This document shows, one piece after another, positions 57,466 through 64,000 of a stretch of DNA of 64,000 bases. The position numbers and the translations under genes are program-made. The notes beneath the pieces were generated by a model that had not been told where the DNA came from, ran no database searches, and was given only the letters and a program-made list of their open reading frames with translations. This DNA comes from Nannocystis exedens. GTDB taxonomy: Bacteria > Myxococcota_A > Polyangia > Nannocystales > Nannocystaceae. The DNA lies in assembly GCF_002343915.1 (NCBI RefSeq), contig NZ_NETK01000001.1, forward strand, positions 11,122,001-11,186,000, in the 5' to 3' direction. Positions within the stretch are counted from its first letter, which is position 1; every line of letters starts with the position of its first letter.

Positions 57466-58584
57466 TCAGATCGCGGTCCAGGCGAGCTCGCCGTACACGA
57501 TGTCGCGGCACGTCTGCGCGGGAACGGAGAGGGTGGTTAACTGGGTGCCGAGGCCCACGATGACCTCGCCCGCAGTCACCGAGATCGTCTTGGTGATGTT
57601 GGTCGGGTTCACGACCCGCAGCGCGCAGCCGGGCGGGATCTGGTTGAGCCCAAGGTACGGGGGCAGGGTGAGGGTCTGCGGCATCACGCTGTCCAGCAAG
57701 CGGACGACCCGAAGCCCCGGCCACCCGTAGAGGAATGCCTGGTTGCCGGCCGCGACGTTCGTGTACCTCGGGACGATGGTCGCCAGCCCGGCCCAGTTGC
57801 CGCCCGCGCCCACCTGCGAGCTGCGCCGAAGGCGGACCAGGCCGCCCTGCAGCGGCAGGTAGAGCGGGAAGCTGGAGACGTTCAGGAGGTCACCGGAGCT
57901 GACCTCGATTCGCACGAGCCCCTCGGTGTCGGTGTTCCGCGCGAAGCTCAGCTCCTGGCCCGGGCGCGAGAGGGCCCACGGCGGGAGCCGCAGAGTCGTG
58001 CGGGCCGTCGCGCCCACCTGGACGAGCAGCTGGTCGACGTTGCTCTCGGGGATGTCGAAGACGGCGTCGTCGACCTGGTTCTCCACCTGGATCGTCGCGT
58101 CGGTGACGCCGGGCGCCGGCACCCTCCTCGTCGACCGGAGCCACCGGGCGAGCTGTTCCTCGTCGAGGTCGATGACGCGGATGTAGCAGGTCGTTTGCTC
58201 GGCGGTCTGGATGGCCAGGTGGTCCGTCGGGCCGAGCTCGAGGAGCTCGGCCGAGCTCGGCGCCGTCGTCAGCGTCGCCGCGACACCTCGTTGCGCGCTC
58301 GGCGGGTTCGACTCGGCCGGGTTGTCCGAGCCGAGCACGAAGTACCGGTCGGCGAGGCCCACCGGTCCGTCGGTCCAGACCTGCACGAGCGAGCTGGTGC
58401 TCTTGGCCTTGCGACCGAGCAGCTCGGGCCGAAACCTTCCGACCCGTGCCGTGGTGAGACGGCGCGCTCGCATGTCGCTTGGATCCTGGCCTGCGCCCGC
58501 CTCGGGCGTCCAGGGCATGGTGAGCTCGGCGAAGATCGCCGGGTCGAAGGAGGCTCGGACGGTGTAGTAGCGCTCGTCGCTCAT
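57466..58584 (-). CDS. Fibre-like structural protein B
   Basis: 372 residues from ATG 58584, preceded by aaaggac. Its first 150 residues are homologous to protein A at 46199-47311 (MSDERYYTV, QDPSDMRARRL, SLVQVWTDGPV, YFVLGSDNP, TTCYIRVIDLDE). The C-terminal 220 residues are different and beta-rich (LLVQVGATARTTLRLPPWAL, FPLYLPLQGGLVRLRRSSQV, CALRVVNPTNITKTISVTAG). A constant base with exchangeable tip is the plan of receptor-binding proteins. It lies within the membrane-anchored operon. Confidence 0.65.
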   Translation of the reverse strand: MSDERYYTVRASFDPAIFAELTMPWTPEAGAGQDPSDMRARRLTTARVGRFRPELLGRKAKSTSSLVQVWTDGPVGLADRYFVLGSDNPAESNPPSAQRGVAATLTTAPSSAELLELGPTDHLAIQTAEQTTCYIRVIDLDEEQLARWLRSTRRVPAPGVTDATIQVENQVDDAVFDIPESNVDQLLVQVGATARTTLRLPPWALSRPGQELSFARNTDTEGLVRIEVSSGDLLNVSSFPLYLPLQGGLVRLRRSSQVGAGGNWAGLATIVPRYTNVAAGNQAFLYGWPGLRVVRLLDSVMPQTLTLPPYLGLNQIPPGCALRVVNPTNITKTISVTAGEVIVGLGTQLTTLSVPAQTCRDIVYGELAWTAI

Positions 58585-58649
58585 GGCATGTCCTTTGGGT
58601 CAGGATGGTCTGGCGTCGCCCTGGCGCCGCTGCGGGCCGACCGCGGACG

Positions 58650-59570
58650 TCAGTGCTTCTTGCAGCCGCACGCCTTGCCGGCGGCGCAGCTGTCGCAGCA
58701 GGGCTTCTCGAAGCCGCCCAGGCGGATGACCAGCTGCTGGCCGCTGATCGCGTTCGAGGCGGTCGCCAGGTTGTCGACCTGGATGAAGACCGACGAGTCG
58801 AGGCCGACGATGTCGACGTCCGTGCAACCGGTGTAGCTGCGGAGCGGCACCTCGGTGCAGCTGTCGCCGCACCTGAACTGGGACCCGTAGATGAACCGCC
58901 GCGGAGCCCACTCGCGCAGGGGACCGCCCTGCATGGAGAACGCGCCAGAGGCGTTGCTGGGGCCGACCCAGATCTTGAAGTTGACGTGCTTGTAGTTCTC
59001 GCTGTCGACGCCGCCGTTGAAGGCGAGCGCGCCCCAGAGGCAGCGCGGGTTGAACGGCAGTGAGTAGTTCTGGGTGCGCAGCAGGATGGACTGGCCCGGC
59101 GCGACGTTGAAGTTCGCCACGAAGGTCGTCGGGAGGCCGTTCGCGGTCGTGCCCGTCGGCGTGAGGAGGGTGGGGACGAGGTTGAGGTCGGGGATCCCGA
59201 AGTCGTCGCGCACCTCGGCGTAGGACTTGAGGAGCACGGCGAGCTCGATCCAGCGGAGGAGGCAGGGGTTCGGGCAGAAGCCGCAGTTGGCGATGTACTG
59301 CGACTTGATGAGGGTCATCAGCTCGCTGCACTCCGGGAACGGCGGCGTCTCGGGCACCTGGGGCTGCGGCGGAAGCTGTGGGGCCGGGGCCGCACCGGGC
59401 ATGACCACGAGCGTCTGGCTCGGCACGGACTGGGCCGGCAGGCTCGCCACCGGCACCTTCTGGAACCCGGCGATCTGGCAGATCGAGTCGACGCTCTCGG
59501 CGGCGGCGTCGACGTACTGCCCGAACCCGGCGCGGCGCAGGTTCTGGACGATGGTGTTCAGGTCGTTCAT
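58650..59570 (-). CDS. Putative major structural protein with Cys-rich tail
   Basis: 306 residues. A helical N-terminus (IVQNLRRAGFGQYVDAAAES), a Pro hinge, a CGFCPNPC cluster with helix, then about 180 residues of beta-rich sequence (TTFVANFNVAPGQSILLRTQ, NPRCLWGALAFNGGVDSENY, FKIWVGPSNASGAFSMQGGP, DVDIVGLDSSVFIQVDNLAT) and a tail CCDSCAAGKACGCKKH. The beta part could form a jelly-roll as in capsid or coat proteins, but no family is recognised. ATG overlaps the previous stop. Confidence 0.5.
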   Translation of the reverse strand: MNDLNTIVQNLRRAGFGQYVDAAAESVDSICQIAGFQKVPVASLPAQSVPSQTLVVMPGAAPAPQLPPQPQVPETPPFPECSELMTLIKSQYIANCGFCPNPCLLRWIELAVLLKSYAEVRDDFGIPDLNLVPTLLTPTGTTANGLPTTFVANFNVAPGQSILLRTQNYSLPFNPRCLWGALAFNGGVDSENYKHVNFKIWVGPSNASGAFSMQGGPLREWAPRRFIYGSQFRCGDSCTEVPLRSYTGCTDVDIVGLDSSVFIQVDNLATASNAISGQQLVIRLGGFEKPCCDSCAAGKACGCKKH

Positions 59571-59917
59571 TGCGGTGCAGCTCCTTGAGCCACCGGCTCA
59601 GGCTCGACGCCCTCGTTCACCTCTGCGGGCAGGAGCTCGAGGGAGACCTCCACTGCCGGTGGCAGGGCAGGGAGGAGATCGAAGAACAGCGGGACCTCGA
59701 GGTGAGGTGACCGAAAAAACAGGTAGCCCCCGGCGCGCAGGACCTCGAAGGTTGAGGTCGAGGCCGCCGATGCGGGACGAATGGTGATCAGCGCTGCCGC
59801 CCCGGCAGCGTCTTCGCCTCGGGCGGGCCAGCGGAAGATGGGGCCCCCGACCGTCTCCTGTTGGAGCACGTGGAAGCGACCGTCGTCGCTCCGACCGATG
59901 ACGCGGGCGCGCAGCAT
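59567..59917 (-). CDS. Small hypothetical protein
   Basis: 116 residues from ATG 59917 (a GTG at 59920 is alternative). Beta-rich: MLRARVIGRSDDGRFHVLQQ, RAGGYLFFRSPHLEVPLFFD, AVEVSLELLPAEV. Stop and start overlap both neighbours. No family recognised; likely a minor component of the same complex. Confidence 0.55.
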   Translation of the reverse strand: MLRARVIGRSDDGRFHVLQQETVGGPIFRWPARGEDAAGAAALITIRPASAASTSTFEVLRAGGYLFFRSPHLEVPLFFDLLPALPPAVEVSLELLPAEVNEGVEPEPVAQGAAPQ

Positions 59918-60471
59918 CACGAGCCCTGCGGAATCGCCTGCAGAATGGCGTCGGAGATCGTGGTGCCGACTTGGGCGAGGCCTGCGCCGGCCATGATGCC
60001 GAGCGACGTGCCGATGCCCGCGTACCGCGTGGCCGTGTCGACGCGCACGCCCTGCTGCCGCTCAAGGTCACTCGGCTCGGTGAGCACGTAGGACCCCACG
60101 GCCCCGAGCACGCCGACGATGTACGGGATCGACTTGGCGAGGCCCGGGTAGTTCGGCATGACCGACGGGAGGACGAGCTCGCCGATGAACCCGACGCCAG
60201 CGCCCGCGGTGGTGAGCACCATCGTCGTCCCGCTGATGTCGGCCACGCTGCGCTCGAGCTGGTTGCCCAGCGACGCCGCGTAGTTGTTGGCGCGCTCCGT
60301 GAGCTGGGCCGTCTTCTCCTGCGCGTCCTTCACTTCGCCGCGAAGGAGCGCGTTCTCCACGTGGGCGCGAGCCAGGTCCTTGGACTCCTTGTCGGCGCCC
60401 TTGCCGAGGGTCTTGAACACGTCCTCGAGCGCATCGCGAAGGGGTTTGGGAGCATGAAGCGCAGCAGTCAC
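59917..60471 (-). CDS. Membrane protein with coiled coil, first gene of the operon
   Basis: 184 residues. Helical/coiled N-terminal half (LEDVFKTLGKGADKESKDLA, LRGEVKDAQEKTAQLTERAN) and two or three hydrophobic segments (TMVLTTAGAGVGFIGELVLP, SIPYIVGVLGAVGSYVLTEP, YAGIGTSLGIMAGAGLAQVG). It is the promoter-proximal gene; an inverted repeat operator lies 10 bases before its ATG. No family recognised. Confidence 0.6.
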   Translation of the reverse strand: MTAALHAPKPLRDALEDVFKTLGKGADKESKDLARAHVENALLRGEVKDAQEKTAQLTERANNYAASLGNQLERSVADISGTTMVLTTAGAGVGFIGELVLPSVMPNYPGLAKSIPYIVGVLGAVGSYVLTEPSDLERQQGVRVDTATRYAGIGTSLGIMAGAGLAQVGTTISDAILQAIPQGS

Positions 60472-60480
60472 AAGACCTCC

Positions 60481-60513
60481 ATCTCATCGAGCACGACCGC
60501 GGCTCGGTGAGAT
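60481..60513. promoter_or_regulatory. 12-base inverted repeat before the structural operon
   Basis: ATCTCATCGAGC (60481-60492) and GCTCGGTGAGAT (60502-60513) pair with one mismatch. Located between the divergent operon (start 60471) and the double-HTH gene (60594), it is the natural operator for that regulator. Confidence 0.6.
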
Positions 60514-60593
60514 GAAGGTGACGAAGTTGATGATGCGAGTCGCCGGTATTTAGGCTAGTCCGATCACATGATTTCCGGTAGGATGGCGCGAGA

Positions 60594-61412
60594 GTGCGAG
60601 CGGTGAACTTGGAGCTGACGCCCATCCATTGTGCGCAGATCCGCAAGGGACTGCGTCTGTCGGTCAAAACTCTCGCCGACGTCCTGGCGGTGTACCCCAA
60701 GACGGTCGACAACTGGGAACGGCGCCAGCGCAGTTGGGCGAGCGGCCTCGCCGGCGACTTCATGGCTGCGCTCGGATTCGCAATGTGCCATCTGGGCCCT
60801 GAGCAAGCGTGGGGCCCTCCGTGGCTGTCTCGGCGTCAACGACTCGTCTGGATCCTCCGCGCTGCGGCAACAGCAAGCCGCGATAGCTGTCTGGGCAGAG
60901 TCTCGATGGTCCCTACATTCCTCGAGGCGCTTCAGCCGCAGGGACGCATCCGCTACCGTGTCGCCGCCCGCGACGAGCTCGAGGTCGAAGGGGAGGGGCC
61001 ATCGCCGCGCCTCTGCCTGCGCGTCCGTCGACGGCTTGGGCTCCAGATGAAAGAGCTCGCGCAGCTGCTCGCGGTCAGCGACAACACGATCGCCACGTGG
61101 GAGCGTGGGCAGCCGGTTCACGGCCTCGAGGCGGACGTCTATTGCGCGCTGGACGCCAGCCTGCAGCGACTCGACCGGGCGGCGGCGTGGGGGCTCCCAG
61201 GGTTGGCGCGGCACCGACGCCTGCTGCATGTCCTTCAACACGGCCTTGCAGCGGATCCAACGACGTGCGCCGCCCCGCCGCCCGAGCTGTGCCTGTCAGA
61301 GCCCTTGCCGCTGTTGCCCGGGACGATGCTCCGCGTCCGCCCCGAGAACCTGGACAGGAGGGAGCCATGGACGACAAACGAAAGCGACCGAGCGAAGCGA
61401 TCGAGGCCGTGA
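60594..61412 (+). CDS. Transcription regulator with two XRE-type helix-turn-helix domains
   Basis: 272 residues from GTG 60594. First HTH near 10-45 (QIRKGLRLSVKTLADVLAVY, KTVDNWERRQRSW), second near 140-180 (RRRLGLQMKELAQLLAVSDN, TIATWERGQPVHGLEADVY). Each has the xxxLAxxLxVSxxTVxxWERG signature. The intervening and C-terminal parts are helical. A tandem-HTH repressor/activator could bind the split inverted repeat at 60481. It is transcribed divergently from the structural operon, so it is a good candidate for its switch. Confidence 0.75.
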   Translation: MRAVNLELTPIHCAQIRKGLRLSVKTLADVLAVYPKTVDNWERRQRSWASGLAGDFMAALGFAMCHLGPEQAWGPPWLSRRQRLVWILRAAATASRDSCLGRVSMVPTFLEALQPQGRIRYRVAARDELEVEGEGPSPRLCLRVRRRLGLQMKELAQLLAVSDNTIATWERGQPVHGLEADVYCALDASLQRLDRAAAWGLPGLARHRRLLHVLQHGLAADPTTCAAPPPELCLSEPLPLLPGTMLRVRPENLDRREPWTTNESDRAKRSRP

Positions 61413-61552
61413 AGCAGGAGCTCGACGCCCTGCTCGAGGCGGCTCGGGACACCACCGTGCGCCTCGAGCACGCGTTCGAGGGCATGCGGGCGGTCGGCCA
61501 GCACGCGCGCGCAGTTCTCCGGAAATTTTGGACGGGCGGCGCGCGAGGGTAG
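61367..61552 (+). CDS. Small coiled-coil protein (61 aa)
   Basis: ATG 61367 has a strong ribosome site (aggaggg) and overlaps the end of the HTH gene by 46 bases in another frame. DDKRKRPSEAIEAVKQELDA and LLEAARDTTVRLEHAFEGMR form a long amphipathic helix. Likely a partner or anti-regulator of the HTH protein, by position only. 61553-61651 is gene-free. Confidence 0.6.
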   Translation: MDDKRKRPSEAIEAVKQELDALLEAARDTTVRLEHAFEGMRAVGQHARAVLRKFWTGGARG

Positions 61553-61651
61553 GGTTCCGGGTCTTCGAGGGCCCGCGTGTTCACTCGAAGACAGGCGTTT
61601 GGAGCGCGTAGGACCGCTCCAGGCGCCGCTTTGCGTGCATGTAGGTAAATG

Positions 61652-61667
61652 TGTTCCACGTGGAACG
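61652..61667. promoter_or_regulatory. parS-like ParB-binding palindrome
   Basis: TGTTCCACGTGGAACG contains the perfect 14-base palindrome GTTCCACGTGGAAC and matches the known ParB parS consensus (TGTTNCACGTGNAACA) at every defined position but the last. A half-site CGTGGAACA follows at 61681. No parA or parB gene is in the window, so host ParB would have to bind. It lies at the right edge of the intact element. Confidence 0.7.
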
Positions 61668-61702
61668 TTTTCGCGCCTCGCGTGGAACACGTCGACACGA
61701 CG

Positions 61703-62025
61703 TCAGCGGGCGCCTTGCGCAGGGCTCCCCTGAACGCGCCAGAGCGCCGCAGCGAGGTCAGCGTCGCCCCGCTCAGGCCAGACCACATCCAGGAGGACGA
61801 GGAGGTCGCCAGCCGCTCCACCGCGACGTGCTCCATGGCCCCGCACCTTGTAGGGCCCGAAGTTGTTGGCCCGCAGCGGAAGGCCAATCGTTCCGCCGGA
61901 GACGCTGCGGCTCTCCCAAGGACTCTGCACGGGGATCAGGCGCTCGGCGTAAAGCTGCGCGTAAGTCACCGTCAGGCGGGTGACGAGGTCGAGGGCGCGT
62001 CCTTCGTCAGGTCGAGCAGGCCGGC
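61703..62025 (-). pseudogene. C-terminal fragment of a J-protein gene
   Basis: Encodes the last 100 or so residues of a close paralogue of 14032-14976: DEGRALDLVTRLTVTYAQLY, ERLIPVQSPWESRS, PLRANNFGPYKVRGHGARRG and ALWRVQGSP, about 85% identical, with a 6-residue deletion. The J domain is missing: the homology stops at 62025, where a TPR gene in the other orientation begins. Confidence 0.9.
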
Positions 62026-63004
62026 GCAGGCGATCTTCGAGGAGCTCCTGGCCCTGCGCCGCGACATCTACGGCGAGGGTCACCCGAACAACGCCTTCTC
62101 GCTGTCCGACCTCGGCAACGTCGCCACCCTGCGCGGCGACTTCGACACCGCCGAGAAGCACCAGCGCGCCGCGCTGACGATCCTGCGCGCCGCCCTGCCC
62201 CCGCGCCACGAGCGGCTCGCCTACCCGCTCTCGGCGCTGGCCGACATCGCCGCCCAGCGCGGCGACTTCGGCGCGGCCCTCGACGCCTTCGACGAGGCGC
62301 GGGCGATCTGGGAGCACAACTTCGGCCCCCGGAGCACCCGCGTCGCCGCGATGCTCGAGCGCCTCGCCTCGGTCCAGCTGGTGCGCGGCGAGCTCGGACT
62401 GGCCGAGCAGCACGCCACCCGCGCGCTCGTCATCTGGAGCTCGGCGCAGAGCCCCGACCCCCAGGGCACCGTGCTGGCCCACCTCGCCCTGGCCCAGATC
62501 GAGCTCGCCCGCGACGACTACGCCGCCGCCCGCGACCACACCGACAAGGCCTTGCCCCTCTCCATCTCCGTGCTCGGCGAGGACAACCTCTATACCGCCG
62601 TCAGTCGAGCGATGCGGGCGGTCGCCCTCGCCGGCCTCGGCGACCTGTCCGGGGCCGAGCGCGAGGCCGACGCCGCCGTCGCCTCGATCGAGCGCAACTA
62701 CGGCGCCGGCTCGCTGTGGATGTCCGAGGTCCTGACCCCCCGCGCCAGGGTGCGGCAGCTCCAGGGACGCTTCGACGACGCCCGCCGCGACCTCGAGGGC
62801 AGCCTCGCCTTGCTCGACCCGCGCAACGCCCCGATCCAGCGCGCCCACGCCGAGTTCCAGCTCGCACAGGTCCTCTGGGACAGCCGCGCAGACCGCGCGA
62901 AAGCGCGCACCCTCGCCGTCTCGGCGCAGACCCTGTTCCGTCAGGCAGGGGCGAAGCACTACCGGGCCGAAATCGACGCCTGGCTCGAGCGTCACCCGGG
63001 CTGA
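62026..63004 (+). pseudogene. 5'-truncated TPR gene (kinase-TPR type)
   Basis: About 325 residues of tetratricopeptide repeats: QAIFEELLALRRDIYGEGHP, SLSDLGNVATLRGDFDTAEK, YPLSALADIAAQRGDFGAAL, ARVRQLQGRFDDARRDLEGS, ending AEIDAWLERHPG. The D-Y/F-G-x-x-H-P motifs are those of the C-terminal halves of myxobacterial Ser/Thr kinases. No start codon or kinase domain precedes; the reading frame continues instead into antisense of the J-protein fragment. The gene was probably cut by insertion or deletion at the element boundary. Confidence 0.8.
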
Positions 63005-63012
63005 TCCTCGCA

Positions 63013-63040
63013 TGTCCTTTCCGCCATGTCGCAATCGACA
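63013..63040 (-). promoter_or_regulatory. Tandem TGTCS-N4-SGACA motif (copy 5)
   Basis: On the minus strand TGTCGATTGCGACA is followed by TGGCGGAAAGGACA. It lies nine bases after the stop of the truncated TPR gene and 200 bases before the next gene. A sixth, weaker copy is at 63972-63999 inside that gene. Confidence 0.45.
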
Positions 63041-63237
63041 TCCGGCGGCGACCCTAGGGGAACGAGCGGGGGCGACGCTCCGGTGGTCGCGGCGACCTCT
63101 CGCCCCGGCTGTGCGCCCCGCGGACTACCTTGTGCGCCGGATCGCAGGCCGTCCGCTCGCCGGCCTTGCGAGCACGTCACAGAAATTCTGCAGGTCGGCG
63201 CTGGCGGAACGGCACACGTCGTGGGAAAGATCAGCGC

Positions 63238-64000
63238 ATGTTGTCGTGCTCTGGCCTGGTCTCGCGCGCGTGCCTCACGGTCGCGTGGCTCGCCCTCGCC
63301 GGCTGTTACAGCGGACCTTCGGGCGCCATCGACGAGCAGTCTCCGCCGTCTCGCCCGCCCGTCGGCGACGGCCCGCTGGGCGGCCCCCAGCTCGCGCCGC
63401 TCGAGCTCGACGCGCTCTCGCCCGACCCCGCCCCGGGCGGCGTCGAGTTCGACCTCCACGTCACCGGCGCCGGCTTCACCACCTCCAGCGTCGTCGTCTT
63501 CGCCGGCCGGGAGCTGCCGACCACGTTCGTCTCGGGCGGCGAGCTGCACGCCCGCAGCGGCCCGCGCAAGCGCGGCGACTACGAGGTCGTGGTCCGCCGC
63601 GGCGACGAGGAGTCGCGGCCGCTGACCCTCGCCGTCGACCGCTCGGCCCCGCGGATCCTCGTCCCCGCCGAGGTCGGGGTCGACGAGGACACCGAGGTCG
63701 GCCTCGTCATCGACGTCGTCGACGTCGCCGATCCCAAGGCCCTGCGGATCCACCTGCTCGGCCTGCCGCCGGGCGCCACCTGGGACGAGTCGACCCGCAC
63801 CTTCCGCTTCACCCCCGACTTCACGCAGGGCGGCGATCGCTGGACGGTCACCGTGCTCGCCAACGACGGCGAGTCGCGCGTCGAGACCGCCTTCGACGTC
63901 GTCGTCCGCGACACCATCCAGCCGCCGTGGCCCGAGGTCGTCGACACCGAGTTCCTCGACGCCAGCGGGTATGTCCGTTACACCCTGTCGCAAAAGACAG
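63238..64000 (+). CDS. IPT/TIG-domain lipoprotein (3' end outside window)
   Basis: At least 254 residues. MLSCSGLVSRACLTVAWLAL continues to AGC, a lipobox (Cys23). After a short linker comes an IPT/TIG domain (LSPDPAPGGVEFDLHVTGAG, FTTSSVVVFAGRELPTTFVS, RGDYEVVVRRGDEE) and then an Ig/cadherin-like domain (LLGLPPGATWDESTRTFRFT, RWTVTVLANDGESRVETAFD). Known in myxobacterial surface proteins; likely outer-membrane anchored with adhesive role. The frame is open to the window end. Probably a host gene outside the element. Confidence 0.75.
   Translation, partial: MLSCSGLVSRACLTVAWLALAGCYSGPSGAIDEQSPPSRPPVGDGPLGGPQLAPLELDALSPDPAPGGVEFDLHVTGAGFTTSSVVVFAGRELPTTFVSGGELHARSGPRKRGDYEVVVRRGDEESRPLTLAVDRSAPRILVPAEVGVDEDTEVGLVIDVVDVADPKALRIHLLGLPPGATWDESTRTFRFTPDFTQGGDRWTVTVLANDGESRVETAFDVVVRDTIQPPWPEVVDTEFLDASGYVRYTLSQKT

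Noticed and set aside
58585..58600. Another copy of the GGACA motif near 58590
   Set aside because: Here aaaggac is simply the ribosome-binding site before ATG 58584.
14032..61552. Ordinary tailed prophage
   Set aside because: No terminase, portal, major capsid, tape-measure or tail sheath/tube gene could be recognised, although a fibre-like protein and integrase are present.
410..63004. The kinase fragment at 410-640 and the TPR half at 62026-63004 as two halves of one split gene
   Set aside because: They lie on opposite strands, so simple insertion of the array cannot explain them as one gene.

Overview
The DNA is very GC-rich. It carries Ser/Thr-rich lipoproteins with lipoboxes, leucine-rich 'receptor L' lipoproteins, kinase and TPR gene pieces, and a cysteine-rich repeat of the kind common in fruiting bacteria. 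Together these point to a myxobacterium (Myxococcota), most like the Nannocystis/Plesiocystis group; this is inference from style, not from a marker gene. There is no rRNA, no intact tRNA and no CRISPR array.

The central block, about 14.0-61.7 kb, reads as one integrated mobile element. From the left it holds: a J-domain protein; a replication-initiator-like gene with an AT-rich island and upstream palindromes; a tightly overlapping plus-strand operon (17.1-23.2 kb) led by a HerA/FtsK-type ATPase and containing a PP2C-type phosphatase; a transmembrane Ser/Thr kinase; small Fis-like and AraC/ribbon-helix regulators; lipoproteins and peptidase-like proteins; a 1793-residue DNA-methyltransferase fusion; a serine recombinase; a Septu-like (PtuA/PtuB) defence pair; a tyrosine recombinase; fibre-like proteins; and an 8.7-kb minus-strand operon (51.8-60.5 kb) of proteins that mostly combine one membrane segment with a Gly/Ser-rich linker. 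That operon also encodes an M23-like domain, a degenerate alpha/beta hydrolase and a fibre-like protein, with a double-HTH regulator transcribed divergently. No terminase, portal, capsid of tailed-phage type, tape measure or tail gene is recognisable, so the element does not look like an ordinary tailed prophage. A ParB/parS-like palindrome lies at its right edge.

The left flank (0-13.5 kb) mixes intact-looking genes (DUF1653 protein, HEAT-repeat protein, small P-loop kinase, LRR lipoprotein, DUF2807 lipoprotein, beta-lactamase-family hydrolase) with broken fragments of the element's own genes. Between 3.7 and 12.5 kb six fragments occur in the same order and orientation as in the intact element (23 to 46 kb), and a further fragment of the J-protein gene lies just right of the element at 61.7-62.0 kb. 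The simplest reading is a tandem array in which one copy is intact and its neighbours have decayed, with different cargo genes at corresponding positions.

The right flank (62.0-64.0 kb) holds a 5'-truncated TPR gene and the start of an IPT/TIG-domain lipoprotein that runs off the window. Recurring short sequences link the parts: an 18-bp perfect palindrome before the HerA gene and before a fibre gene, a tandem TGTCS-N4-SGACA motif at six or more places, and a GGTATACC motif before several genes.
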